Below, in pieces: positions 44,109-53,027 of a stretch of DNA of 64,000 bases. The position numbers were made by a program, and so were the translations under genes. This DNA comes from Corynebacterium pseudopelargi (GTDB taxonomy: Bacteria > Actinomycetota > Actinomycetes > Mycobacteriales > Mycobacteriaceae): NCBI RefSeq assembly GCF_003814005.1, contig NZ_CP033898.1, positions 1,240,001 through 1,304,000 of the forward strand. The letters are read 5' to 3'. The notes below the pieces were generated by a model. The model was not told the origin of the DNA, searched no databases, and was given only the letters and a program-made list of their open reading frames with translations. Position 1 is the stretch's first letter; each line of letters starts with the position of its first letter.

Positions 44109-44675
44109 CTAGAACTCTTCGTCGATGCTATCAACATCCGGCAGCAGCGGAGCAAGATCCGGCAACGCATCTAAAGACTCAATGCCCATCAATTCCAGGA
44201 ACAATTCAGTAGTTTCATAGCGGTGCGCCTGAGAGCCCTCATCTGCCGCAACTTCGCGGATAAGCCCACGAAGCACCAAGGTACGCACCACACCATCAAC
44301 ATTGACGCCTCGCACCGCAGCAACTTGGGCGCGGGTAGCCGGCTGGCGATACGCGATCACCGCCAGGGTTTCTAGTGCCGCACGAGAAAGCTTTGATTGT
44401 GCGCCATCATGCAAGAAACGCTCAACCACCTCGGCATTATCCAGGTGGGTATAGAGCCGCCAGCCACCGTCGATATTTCTTAGGCTCATGCCAGAACCCC
44501 GTTGGGCAAGCTCCTGCTGGAATTGCTCGCAGATGGCATGCACTTGCTCTTCGGAGGCCTGCGTAACGCGGGCGAGCACGCCTTCTTGCACCGGCTCATC
44601 GGCCACCAACAAGATCGACTCGATAGCGCTGCGCAATTGGCTAATCATTGGAAGGTGCTCATTGGTGGGGTGCAT
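44109..44675 (-). CDS. scpB: Segregation and condensation protein B
   Basis: 188 residues from the ATG at 44675 (MHPTNEHLP), which has GGAG at a usable distance; longer and shorter starts (44711, 44648) are possible. Two winged-helix domains: SAIESILLVADEPV and LSRAALETLAVIAYRQPATRAQV, VNVDGVVRTLVLRGLI. It binds the ScpA-SMC complex that compacts and segregates chromosomes. Unusually it is separated from scpA by 4.6 kb of antiporter and biotin genes. Confidence 0.93.
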   Translation of the reverse strand: MHPTNEHLPMISQLRSAIESILLVADEPVQEGVLARVTQASEEQVHAICEQFQQELAQRGSGMSLRNIDGGWRLYTHLDNAEVVERFLHDGAQSKLSRAALETLAVIAYRQPATRAQVAAVRGVNVDGVVRTLVLRGLIREVAADEGSQAHRYETTELFLELMGIESLDALPDLAPLLPDVDSIDEEF

Positions 44676-44714
44676 TAGGCACACTCCATTTCTTTTCCAG
44701 TTCCTTTTCACCTG

Positions 44715-46292
44715 CTACTTAGCAAGGCGCTTTTCTGTAGCCAAGATTTGGCTATCGACGTCGTAGAGCACCTCATCTAAGATCACCGGATCCACATCGC
44801 GTTCTCGGCGTGCCCTCAGCAGCTCTGCCTGAGAGGCATAGAGGGCTTCAAGACGCACGCGGTTCATCTGTTCTGCCTTTTGAGCAATGCGCTTCTTTCG
44901 GTCTTGGGCCGCACCATGATCAGATTCATCGACATCGACGTGGATATCTTCTTCAAAGCGCCGACGCAGTGCCTCTAATTGCTCCACTGGAATGTCGTGG
45001 ATGTAGCGTTCGAGCACTTCGCCTGCGGCAAAACGTGCGCGTGCCTCAAGCCGTGCTCGGGCTTGGTCGCCAAAAGCATCTGGGCCTTGCTCCAAGTTGA
45101 GCACCTTCATCAGCCAAGGCAGCAGCAAACCAGGGATCACCATGGTCACCACCAGCACCACCAGGGCGATCACCGGTAGCTCGGAGTACAGGCCAAATCC
45201 GGCTGTTGGCGGGATGGAAAGCACCAGCGCCAAGGTGACCAGACCGCGCATACCGCCCCAGGTCAGCAGCAGGACTTCTTGGAGCCGAAGTGGCGCACCG
45301 GTTCTGCGGCCTTTTCGACGGTTCCTCAGATACATCATGTACAACCAGATTGCCCGGACCACGATGGCAACGAAGGAGAGCACCACACCAATCCAGACTG
45401 CGTGCCAGATCCTTGCGCCAACCTCGTCCATGGCGGTGCGCACCGAAAGGCCAATCAAGCCGAAGGCCACGCCAGTAAAGAGCAGCTCTACTACTTCCCA
45501 GAAGGCACTGCCAGAAAGGCGGTCTTCGGCTCCAGCGCCATTTCTGGAGTTAAATTCAATCGCTGCTACAACGATGGCGATCACGCCGCTGGAATGTACT
45601 TCTTCGGCGATGATGAAGGTGGCAAAAGGAATGACCCAGGTCAAGGCATTACCAGCCACGGCGGAATCTAAGCGGTTATTCAGCCAGGCTGCTCCCCTAC
45701 CAAGTAAAAAGCCGATGACCACCGCGGAGGTGGCTGCGTAGAAGAAGGCTGCAATCGCCGCCCACCAGGCAATCTCTTCGCCTCTGAGCAATACGCTTAA
45801 GGCAAGGTTGAACACCACGATGGATGCGGCGTCGTTAAAAAGACCCTCTGTTTGCAACGTGCTAGTCAGGCGACGTGGCACACCGGCAGGCTCTGCCACG
45901 GCATCGACGGCAACCGGATCAGGTGGTGAGATCGCCGCACCAATGACGACGGCACCAGCAAAAGAAAGGGTGGGAACGAGCAGGTAGGCGCTTAGGCCAA
46001 CGGCAAAGGCGGTGATAATCACCAAGAGCACCGAAAGCTGCACCACGATGCGCCAATTTCTACGAATGGACGCCCAGCTCGTTCTTCGTGCCAGTGCCCA
46101 CAGCAAAGGTGGGATAAAGATCGGGAGCATCAGCTCCGCGGGGATCTGGTTTTCTGGAATGCTCGGAAACAGCATTGCCACACCAGCAAGCACCGCAAGT
46201 AGCGGAGGCCAGGGAAGCCCGGTTCGGTCGCCGATCGCCACCATTGTCACCGTTGCAAACAACAACGCGACGAGACCGATGAGAACTTCCAT
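44715..46292 (-). CDS. Monovalent cation:proton antiporter, CPA1 family
   Basis: 525 residues. Eleven or twelve hydrophobic helices in the first ~400 residues with the CPA1 signatures AAISPPDPVAVDA and EGLFNDAASIVVFN (the Asp and Glu-Asp of the ion site), then a cytoplasmic helical tail (about 405-525) rich in Arg and Glu. Exchanges Na+ (or K+) for H+ at the cell membrane. It lies 40 nt upstream of scpB and downstream of bioD on the same strand, part of the block that separates scpA from scpB. Confidence 0.9.
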   Translation of the reverse strand: MEVLIGLVALLFATVTMVAIGDRTGLPWPPLLAVLAGVAMLFPSIPENQIPAELMLPIFIPPLLWALARRTSWASIRRNWRIVVQLSVLLVIITAFAVGLSAYLLVPTLSFAGAVVIGAAISPPDPVAVDAVAEPAGVPRRLTSTLQTEGLFNDAASIVVFNLALSVLLRGEEIAWWAAIAAFFYAATSAVVIGFLLGRGAAWLNNRLDSAVAGNALTWVIPFATFIIAEEVHSSGVIAIVVAAIEFNSRNGAGAEDRLSGSAFWEVVELLFTGVAFGLIGLSVRTAMDEVGARIWHAVWIGVVLSFVAIVVRAIWLYMMYLRNRRKGRRTGAPLRLQEVLLLTWGGMRGLVTLALVLSIPPTAGFGLYSELPVIALVVLVVTMVIPGLLLPWLMKVLNLEQGPDAFGDQARARLEARARFAAGEVLERYIHDIPVEQLEALRRRFEEDIHVDVDESDHGAAQDRKKRIAQKAEQMNRVRLEALYASQAELLRARRERDVDPVILDEVLYDVDSQILATEKRLAK

Positions 46293-46334
46293 AGTGCCTA
46301 ATGACCTCCCTGCGACGATGCAACCGCTTCCATT

Positions 46335-47009
46335 CTACTGATCAGCGGTGAAGTCGGGTCGCAGGTGCCTTCTTGCCATCTGAGCAAAAGCTTCTCTACT
46401 TAGCGCTCCGCTGCCTTCGGGCAACACGCCCCACAGTGGCACGTGGCAGATCTTCGGCATTTCTTCGATATTCAGTCTGGTAGCTAAATCCGGTGATGCT
46501 TCGACTGAGCCACCGATTAAGGCTTTGACGTCGATGCCGCGCCGCCTTGCGGCCTCAACGCTTAACTCTGCTAAGTTCAACGATCCCAACCCCATGCTGC
46601 TAACGATCACCAAGGGAGCATCGAGGGCGTGAACCAAATCGGCGAAGCTTTCTTGCTCATTGAGCCGAACCAGCAATCCGCCTGCACCTTCGACCAGCAA
46701 TAGCCGCCCAGGGCGATCAAGCGCTGTGATTTCCTGGCATATTTCAGCAACACTGGCTTGTTGCATTCCTGCTCGCCTGGCAGAAAGATTGGGCGCAAGA
46801 GGTTCGGGATAACGCCTCAGACACACCCCTTGGATGCCGCTGAGCCGCTCGATGGTGGTGGCATCGCCTTCACCTTCTGGCTCACCAGTTTGTACCGGCT
46901 TGATCGGGATCACCTCAAAGCCTTGTGCCTGGCCGGCAAGTGCTAAGGCCGCAGTAGCAATGGTTTTGCCAACATCGGTATTGGTGCCGCTAATGCACAG
47001 AATGCTCAT
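46335..47009 (-). CDS. bioD: Dethiobiotin synthetase
   Basis: 224 residues. P-loop SGTNTDVGKTIATAALA, substrate Lys-Thr motif KPVQTG and the VEGAGGLLVRL strand, all as in functional BioD. It carboxylates 7,8-diaminopelargonate with ATP to dethiobiotin. Its ATG overlaps the bioA stop (ATGA), with GAGGAG upstream, so bioA and bioD are translated together. No bioB or bioF is in the window, as in C. glutamicum, which is a biotin auxotroph lacking bioF. Confidence 0.96.
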   Translation of the reverse strand: MSILCISGTNTDVGKTIATAALALAGQAQGFEVIPIKPVQTGEPEGEGDATTIERLSGIQGVCLRRYPEPLAPNLSARRAGMQQASVAEICQEITALDRPGRLLLVEGAGGLLVRLNEQESFADLVHALDAPLVIVSSMGLGSLNLAELSVEAARRRGIDVKALIGGSVEASPDLATRLNIEEMPKICHVPLWGVLPEGSGALSREAFAQMARRHLRPDFTADQ

Positions 47010-48292
47010 GCCTGCTCCTCGGAATCGACTACGGCTTTGATGGCCTCACAGATGCGTCGAACCTCGGGCTCGTCGCAGATAAATGGCGGCATGGTGTACA
47101 CGAGCGTGCCAAAGGGACGCAACCAGACTCCATGTTGCATGACCGCTCGGGTTGCTCTGTGCATATCAACAGGCTTGTGCATCTCTACTACGCCAATGGC
47201 ACCAAGCACGCGCACATCGGCTACGGCCGGGTGATCGCTTAAGCCCAGTAGCTCCTCGCTTAACACCCGCTCGATTGCTGCAACGCGATCAGGCACCGCC
47301 GGATCGCTCGCGAGATCCACCGCGGCGCTAGCCACCGCGCACGCTAAAGGATTACCCATAAACGTAGGCCCATGCAGCAGCGCACCTCCGCCTTCAGGGC
47401 TGCTGATCGCAGTGGCGATGCGATCTGTTGTAATAGTTGCCGCAAGAGACATAAAGCCACCGGTTAAGGCCTTGCCCACACAGAGGATATCGGGGGTCAC
47501 GCCGGCAGCTTGGGTGGCAAACATCGCTCCGGTGCGCCCGAAGCCGGTAGCGATTTCGTCGGCAAGCAAGACCAAACCATAACGATCACACAGCTCGCGC
47601 AGGCCGCGGATCACTGCGGCGTCGTGGAAGCGCATTCCCCCGGCACCCTGGACGATTGGTTCGATGGCGATGCCTGCGATGGTGTCGTCGATAAGCGCTT
47701 CAACTTCGCTCAGATAGGCCTGAATTGCTGCTTGCGTGGCGCCGCGTTGTGGCGGGTGGGGCGCAAAGACGTTGCTCATCACGCGAGAAGTCCACATCGA
47801 ATGCATTCCGCCATCCGGGTCGCACAAACTCATGGTGGCGAAGGTGTCTCCGTGATAACCCCGACGCCAGGTGAGCATTCGATCGCGCTCGGGGTGGCCA
47901 ATACCGCGCTGATATTGATAGGCCATTTTCAACCCAACTTCTACCGCCACCGAACCTGAGTCGCTAAAAAAGACCTTTTCAAGGCCATCATCGGTGAGAT
48001 CCACCAGCTTTTTCGCAAGCTCTACTGCCGGGCGGTGGGTAAGACCGCCGAACATCACATGGCTCATCTGCGCGATCTGCTTGGTAGCGGCCTGCTGCAG
48101 CTTCGGGTGGGAGTGCCCATGCGCTGCCGCCCACCAAGAACTCATCCCATCGATCAAGGCCTGGCCATCGGCGGTGTATAGGTACACCCCTTCGGCGCGG
48201 TCGATCACCACCGGGGCTACCGCTGCAGGCATAGGCCCGTAGGGGTGCCAGACATGGTCACGGTCAAATGCTGCGATGGCGTCTGCGTGCAC
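47006..48292 (-). CDS. bioA: Adenosylmethionine-8-amino-7-oxononanoate aminotransferase
   Basis: 428 residues from a GTG at 48292. N-terminal HVWHPYGPM motif, SSWWAAAHGHSHPKL, the PLP Lys in GKALTGGF (near residue 275) and the ADEIATGFGRTG segment carrying the PLP Asp. It converts KAPA to DAPA in biotin synthesis with SAM as amino donor. The ribosome site is weak (GAGAAA), and a BioQ-type operator lies 130 nt upstream. Confidence 0.96.
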   Translation of the reverse strand: MHADAIAAFDRDHVWHPYGPMPAAVAPVVIDRAEGVYLYTADGQALIDGMSSWWAAAHGHSHPKLQQAATKQIAQMSHVMFGGLTHRPAVELAKKLVDLTDDGLEKVFFSDSGSVAVEVGLKMAYQYQRGIGHPERDRMLTWRRGYHGDTFATMSLCDPDGGMHSMWTSRVMSNVFAPHPPQRGATQAAIQAYLSEVEALIDDTIAGIAIEPIVQGAGGMRFHDAAVIRGLRELCDRYGLVLLADEIATGFGRTGAMFATQAAGVTPDILCVGKALTGGFMSLAATITTDRIATAISSPEGGGALLHGPTFMGNPLACAVASAAVDLASDPAVPDRVAAIERVLSEELLGLSDHPAVADVRVLGAIGVVEMHKPVDMHRATRAVMQHGVWLRPFGTLVYTMPPFICDEPEVRRICEAIKAVVDSEEQA

Positions 48293-48413
48293 GAACGTTT
48301 CTCGCTTTTCCCTCGTTCTTGCCCCATCAATGACAAGGCAGTGCTTTGTTTATGCCACCAAGCCTGAAGTGACGTTGGTTGGCGAAAAAACTGCGGTTGC
48401 AGTGTCGTTTCTG

Positions 48414-48434
48414 ATCGTACTTGAACGCCGTTCA
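48414..48434 (-). promoter_or_regulatory. BioQ-type operator and -10 box upstream of bioA
   Basis: TGAAC-GCC-GTTCA (48422-48434) is a perfect 13-bp palindrome fitting the BioQ motif of corynebacteria (TGAAC-N3-GTTAC/A). TACGAT (48419-48414, minus strand) directly follows and may be the -10 of the bioA-bioD promoter. BioQ represses biotin genes when biotin is plentiful. Confidence 0.75.
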
Positions 48435-48493
48435 GTTCCGTGGCATAAGGCAGATCGAGACTGTTCCAAGCCAAAGCCCTCTTTGAGCACAAG

Positions 48494-48568
48494 GCCTCGC
48501 TACTGGCAGGTCTTGCCACTACCGGGCTAGCTATGAGCGGGCTTGCTACTACCGGGTTGGCTATTACC
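48494..48568. repeat. 15-bp tandem repeat, about five units
   Basis: Units of the type GGGCTTGCTACTACC: 48509-48523, 48524-48538, 48539-48553 and 48554-48568, with a decayed unit before them. The last unit overlaps the stop codon of the second bioD gene. On the minus strand it reads as pentapeptides in an ORF without ribosome site. Confidence 0.75.
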
Positions 48569-49178
48569 AGGAAGGTGGCAATGTCACCGTTTTGATGTAC
48601 CTCCAAAAGGCCTCCGGCTCCGAAGAACCGATGCCATCTGGGAGGCTGCCGAAGAAATCCACGCCGGTGCTATTCGACACTTCCATGAGCTTTAAGCGCG
48701 TGCGCAAATCGGCGTCGCTGGGCAGCTTGCCGCCCACAACACCCACGACCTCTGCCCCGCACATGCGTGCAAAACGCACTGCCTGTACCGCCAAAGACAC
48801 AGCCCCCTGCGCCATCCCAGATACCACCACCAAAGGTGCGTTGAGTTCTGCTGCGATATCAGCGATGGTCTTATTACCGAGCAGCGGGATACTCAATGCG
48901 CCCGAGCCTTCCACCACCACAGTTTTGCCCTCTGCGACAAGCTCACGCACCTTCTGCAGCGGGTGTGGATCATCGGAAAGATCAAGGCCACGAATACCGG
49001 TGAGCCTTTCAATGGTGCCGATATCCCCAGCAGCGGGATCTTTGAGGCTACCTTGTAGGCGCGCAACTTTTACTGGAACCACGTCACGGCCACGAGCCTT
49101 GAGCACCGCCACAATTGCTGCAGCGGCCGTTGTTTTGCCCACGCCGGTGGAAAGTCCCGACACCACGATGATGCTCAC
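48564..49178 (-). CDS. Second, diverged dethiobiotin synthetase-like protein
   Basis: 204 residues. P-loop SGLSTGVGKTTAAAAIV and the VVVEGSGALSIPL strand identify the BioD fold, but the KPVxTG substrate motif is replaced by KVARLQGS and VEGAGG by VEGSGA. It is about 25% identical to the neighbouring BioD by eye. It may be a degenerate or repurposed paralog. It lies upstream of bioA on the same strand and is separated from it by the operator region and a tandem repeat. Confidence 0.8.
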   Translation of the reverse strand: MSIIVVSGLSTGVGKTTAAAAIVAVLKARGRDVVPVKVARLQGSLKDPAAGDIGTIERLTGIRGLDLSDDPHPLQKVRELVAEGKTVVVEGSGALSIPLLGNKTIADIAAELNAPLVVVSGMAQGAVSLAVQAVRFARMCGAEVVGVVGGKLPSDADLRTRLKLMEVSNSTGVDFFGSLPDGIGSSEPEAFWRYIKTVTLPPSW

Positions 49179-49339
49179 CGCTTGCCCCTTTCCTTAACCA
49201 TGCTCCAGTGCAAAAAGACGCTAATGCTCAACATTGTATAAGGCGCGTTCTTAGCACGTGCATTAGCTCAGCTCGTGCTTTGCTTTCGAGGCTTTCACGC
49301 ACAGTGCCTGGAGATGCTCGGTGATGCTGCTATGCCACA

Positions 49340-50176
49340 TCACTGCCAATTGGCAGCGGCAACCACGGCTGGGTCTACTTCCAAACCAGTCCAGGCCACT
49401 TTGAGTTCTTCCAAAGAGGCTTCCTGCTCCACATCAATGGCCTGCGCCTTATACAGCTCGAGCAGCGCGAGGAAACGACCCACAATTTGCATACTCATGG
49501 TGCACTCGCGGTTCAGCACATCAAAGCTCATCCACTTGCCTGCACCGAGCAGCTTCAAGGTAGAAAGCAGCATGCCTGCTTGTTCAGGCACACTCACCTG
49601 CTGCTGATGCACGTGGTCGGTAGCTACCTGTTCTGGTGGTTTGGGCCTAAACACGCTCGCGGCAAGTTGCGCAAAAGACTCCGGGCTATGGCCAATGACT
49701 ACTGGTGGCAAAGCGTCCAGGAATGCTTCTTCTAGACCAACCGCACGCGGGTACTGCCTTCGAGCTTGCTGCTGCCAGAGGCTAAACATCTCTGCTACTT
49801 CGCGGTAGGCCTTGTATTGCAAGAGCCGGGCAAAGAGGAGGTCGCGTGATTCTAAAAGCTCGAGATCTTCGAGGCTATCTACTTCACCGCGGGGCAATAA
49901 CCGCGCAGCTTTGAGATCCAGCAGCGTCGCCGCTACCACGAGGAACTCCGTTACCTCATCCAACTCAGCCATCGCACCGAGTTCGCGAACATAGGCCACA
50001 AATTCATCGGTGACCTTAGCCAGAGCAACGTCGGTGATATCTAGCTTTTTGGCCCCGATGAGTTGCAGCAGCAGATCGAAGGGACCTTCGAAGTTATGCA
50101 GCACAATGCGAAAGCCCGTGATTTCGGGCTGTTCCATGCGCTCATAGCGCGACGCTGAATCGGGGCCTGTAGCCAT
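49340..50176 (-). CDS. scpA: Segregation and condensation protein A
   Basis: 278 residues from the ATG at 50176 (MATGPDSAS). N-terminal kleisin helix VLHNFEGPFDLLLQLIGAKK (SMC-binding), LAKVTDEFVAYVREL, and the C-terminal winged-helix with ITREL-like MSMQIVGRFLALLELYK. ScpA links the SMC heads with ScpB. It starts 8 nt after the parA stop, as in other actinobacteria (parA-scpA-scpB), but here scpB is displaced. Confidence 0.93.
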   Translation of the reverse strand: MATGPDSASRYERMEQPEITGFRIVLHNFEGPFDLLLQLIGAKKLDITDVALAKVTDEFVAYVRELGAMAELDEVTEFLVVAATLLDLKAARLLPRGEVDSLEDLELLESRDLLFARLLQYKAYREVAEMFSLWQQQARRQYPRAVGLEEAFLDALPPVVIGHSPESFAQLAASVFRPKPPEQVATDHVHQQQVSVPEQAGMLLSTLKLLGAGKWMSFDVLNRECTMSMQIVGRFLALLELYKAQAIDVEQEASLEELKVAWTGLEVDPAVVAAANWQ

Positions 50177-50183
50177 TGATGCG

Positions 50184-51056
50184 CTAGCCGTTCGTGCGCT
50201 CAATGACCTCGCGGGCGAGCTGGCGGTATTGTTGCGCGCCTTGAGAATTCGGTGCCCAGGTGATGATGGGTTCACCTGCTACCGAGGTTTCTGGGAAGCG
50301 AACGGTTCGCGTGATCACGGTATCGAAGACTCGATCTTCAAATACCTCCACCACGCGGCTCATCACCTCGCGCGCATGGGTGGTGCGGCGATCAAACATG
50401 GTGACCAAAATGCCGATGATCTCAAGATCAAAATTCAGGCGATCTCGAACCTTCTCCACCGTATCGGTCAGCAGTGCTAGACCACGCAGCGAGAAGTATT
50501 CGCACTCCATGGGAATGATTACACCTTGCGAACAGCTCAGCGCATTCACTGTGAGCAGGCCAAGCGATGGTTGGCAATCGAGGATGATGTAGTCATAATC
50601 GCGCATCACCGGGCGTAGTGCGCGAGCAAGGGTCTGCTCGCGCCCGACCTCATTTACGAGCTGAATTTCCGCCGCGGATAGATCGATATTGGCTGGCACA
50701 AGATCTAAACCGGCCACGTTGGTGGGATGAATCGCCTGATGGATCGAGGTGTGGCGATCCACCAAGAGGTTATACACGGTGATGTCGAGTTCATCGTGAG
50801 GTACTCCCAGCCCGGCGGAAAGCGCACCCTGAGGGTCGAGGTCTACCAATAAGACCTTCCGGCCGGCCTCTGCAAGGCAGGCACCGAGGTTAATGGTGGA
50901 GGTGGTTTTACCCACGCCACCTTTTTGATTGCACATCGACAAGATCTTTGCCGGTCCGTGCTGCGTGAGTGGCTTGGGGTCCGGGAATACACGCAAAGGA
51001 CGACCGGTAAGACCGATCTTGCCTTCCGGCTCGTTGAACAACCCGTCCTCAGCCAT
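50184..51056 (-). CDS. ParA-family ATPase
   Basis: 290 residues. Deviant Walker A MCNQKGGVGKTTSTINLG near residue 42, then VDLDPQGALSAGLG and DYIILDCQPSLGLLTVNAL (Walker B), typical of ParA/Soj. The first ~35 residues are an extension. This paralog, next to scpAB, is distinct from the parA near oriC; it probably assists chromosome or plasmid segregation but its partner is not here. Confidence 0.92.
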   Translation of the reverse strand: MAEDGLFNEPEGKIGLTGRPLRVFPDPKPLTQHGPAKILSMCNQKGGVGKTTSTINLGACLAEAGRKVLLVDLDPQGALSAGLGVPHDELDITVYNLLVDRHTSIHQAIHPTNVAGLDLVPANIDLSAAEIQLVNEVGREQTLARALRPVMRDYDYIILDCQPSLGLLTVNALSCSQGVIIPMECEYFSLRGLALLTDTVEKVRDRLNFDLEIIGILVTMFDRRTTHAREVMSRVVEVFEDRVFDTVITRTVRFPETSVAGEPIITWAPNSQGAQQYRQLAREVIERTNG

Positions 51057-51358
51057 GTCAATCCCACTTCCTTGACTTTTCCGGTTTTTCTCCGCCGATG
51101 TGGCGCTGAGCTACGCCTTAGAATACTGCAGCTCATCGTAGCCCTAAAGCAGCCACCGCCACGAAGAAATTACACCGCTGTTATCAACCACAGTGTAGCG
51201 GAGAAGACTCCCCTACGACCACGTCAAGCCCCAGCCCTTGCCAGACCCTTGCAGGACCCTTGCCCGACCCGCGCTGCATCCAAGCACCAGCACCGCAGCA
51301 CCCAAGCCCGAGCATCCAAGCCCCGCAGAGCACTCATGCCCAAGCCCCAGCACCCCAG
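51057..51358. other. C-rich low-complexity intergenic region
   Basis: 302 bp between xerD and parA. From about 51190 to 51358 it is made of imperfect repeats such as CCCAAGCC and CAGCACC on the plus strand. No gene, RNA or clear terminator can be supported; plus-strand ORFs here are Pro/Ala repeats. Confidence 0.55.
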
Positions 51359-52279
51359 CTATGCCCGCGGGTGCGAACTCGCCCACACATTCCGCAGATT
51401 CTCTGCGCTGATATGCGTGTAGATCTGTGTGGTGGTCACTGAGGCATGCCCGAGCAGTTCTTGTACCACGCGCACATCGGCACCGCCCTCAATCAAGTGG
51501 GAGGCGTAACTATGGCGCAGGGTGTGTGGCGAGATATCTTTTTCAATTCCCGCCCGCTGCGCGGCTTGTTTGAGCACATGCCAGGCGCTGGTTCGGCTGA
51601 GGGCATTTCCTCTGGAATTTAAAAACAGCGCATGGCTTCGGCCTTTGGCTAGGCTCGGCCTGCCTCGCACGAGGTAGTTCTCGAGTGCTGCCTGGGCCTT
51701 CGCGCCCACGGGAACGATCCGCTGTTTATTGCCTTTGCCGGTGATCACCATCAGCCCATCGAGCTGTGCCACCTGGTCGATGTGCAGTGCTAAAAGCTCG
51801 GATATACGTGCGCCTGTGCCATATAGCAGCTCAAGGAGTGCACGATCGCGTAAATCGGTGGCCGTGGCCTGATCGGCGTCTGGAATCGACTCGATCAGCG
51901 TGGTCACTTCCTCAACGCTTAGCGTCTCAGGAAGGTGTTGGGCTGCTTGTGCCGGTTGGACGTTGGCAGCAACATTGTGCTCGATAAGCCCCTCGTTGAG
52001 GGCAAAGGCGTGGAAGCCACGCACCACAATCAAGGCGCGCGCTGCGGAGCTTTGAGCCAAGGGGGCACGCCCTGTTTCTGGATCCCCTTGGCGCAGATAT
52101 GCCACATAACGTTCCACCATTGGTTGATCTACCCGTTGTAGATCTTCTATCTGCTGATAATCCAGCCACTGTGTATAGCGTTGCAGATCGCGCCGATAGT
52201 TACTCAGTGTGTTCTTGCTGAGGCCTTTTTCCACCGCGAGATGGCGTAGCCACTTCTTTCCCAGCGTTTCAGGATTCAT
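51359..52279 (-). CDS. xerD: Tyrosine recombinase XerD
   Basis: 306 residues. N-terminal core-binding domain [23 protein letters not shown], and the catalytic R-K-H-R-H-Y set in [31 protein letters not shown] and YTH. Resolves chromosome dimers at dif with XerC during division. The next gene upstream (NUDIX) ends 7 nt before it, so the two are probably cotranscribed. Confidence 0.95.
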   Translation of the reverse strand: MNPETLGKKWLRHLAVEKGLSKNTLSNYRRDLQRYTQWLDYQQIEDLQRVDQPMVERYVAYLRQGDPETGRAPLAQSSAARALIVVRGFHAFALNEGLIEHNVAANVQPAQAAQHLPETLSVEEVTTLIESIPDADQATATDLRDRALLELLYGTGARISELLALHIDQVAQLDGLMVITGKGNKQRIVPVGAKAQAALENYLVRGRPSLAKGRSHALFLNSRGNALSRTSAWHVLKQAAQRAGIEKDISPHTLRHSYASHLIEGGADVRVVQELLGHASVTTTQIYTHISAENLRNVWASSHPRA

Positions 52280-52286
52280 CGCAGCA

Positions 52287-52937
52287 CTAGATCTGCTTCA
52301 TATCCGGCTTGATGCCCTGCTCGCTTCGCCTTTGGGCAAGGTGGGTGGGCCGCAGATCAAAGGCGGCATCTACAGGCCGGGTTGTTCCTTGATGAGCCAT
52401 CACCTGATTGGCTGCCAAAATTCCAGCCACTGCGGTGGCATTGACAATCTCTCCACTCAGCACCTTGGCCACGGCCTTGGTCAAATCCACCCACGCAAAG
52501 TCCATATCGGCTTCTTCATCATGGGCTTCGGGGCGCTCAACTTCCTTGAGATCTCGCGCCAGGTAGATCCTGATGGATTCTTCGGCAAATCCTGGGCTGG
52601 TCACGATATCGCTGAGCACTTCCCAACGTTGCGCTGCAAGCCCCGCTTCTTCTTGCAGCTCGCGTTTGGCGCACTCCAGGGGATCTTCTTGGGCTATATC
52701 GAGCAATCCAGCAGGTAGCTCCCATAGCCTTTGACCTACTGAATGCCGATATTGCTGCACCATGGCTACTTGATTTTGCGCGTTAAGCGCAAGGATCGCC
52801 ACCGCACCAAAGTGTTCTACGATCTCGCGGGCAGCCACCCCACCATCGGGCATGCGCACGCTATCCCTGCGAAGCGCCAGGATCGGCGCCTCAAGCAGAA
52901 TTTCAGACTCAACAACCTCGAAATGTTTGTCCGCCAA
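52287..52937 (-). CDS. NUDIX hydrolase, ADP-ribose pyrophosphatase type
   Basis: 216 residues from a TTG at 52937, chosen because AGGAG lies 9 nt upstream; the ATG at 52982 falls inside the terminator hairpin of steB. The Nudix box is present (G, then E, then RELQEEAGL) with WELPAG before it, as in ADP-ribose pyrophosphatases. It hydrolyses ADP-ribose or a related nucleoside diphosphate derivative. It leads into xerD. Confidence 0.87.
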   Translation of the reverse strand: MADKHFEVVESEILLEAPILALRRDSVRMPDGGVAAREIVEHFGAVAILALNAQNQVAMVQQYRHSVGQRLWELPAGLLDIAQEDPLECAKRELQEEAGLAAQRWEVLSDIVTSPGFAEESIRIYLARDLKEVERPEAHDEEADMDFAWVDLTKAVAKVLSGEIVNATAVAGILAANQVMAHQGTTRPVDAAFDLRPTHLAQRRSEQGIKPDMKQI

Positions 52938-52971
52938 CTTGTGCCACTCCTGTCGTAGATACGTGATACAG

Positions 52972-53020
52972 AAAACCCGCATGAAAGGCCGTATGTGCTT
53001 GCCTTCGTGCGGGTTCTGCT
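52972..53020 (-). terminator. Intrinsic terminator of steB
   Basis: AACCCGCA (52974-52981) pairs with TGCGGGTT (53008-53015); on the minus strand the stem is followed by TTTTCTGT. It lies 12 nt after the steB stop. Confidence 0.65.
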
Positions 53021-53027
53021 TTATTTG

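Noticed and set aside
48217..48606. 129-codon minus-strand ORF with pentapeptide repeats
   Set aside because: Produced by the 15-bp tandem repeat; overlaps bioA and bioD2 and has no ribosome site.
51190..51422. Plus-strand Pro/Ala repeat ORF
   Set aside because: Low-complexity C-rich repeats without ribosome site; it overlaps xerD.
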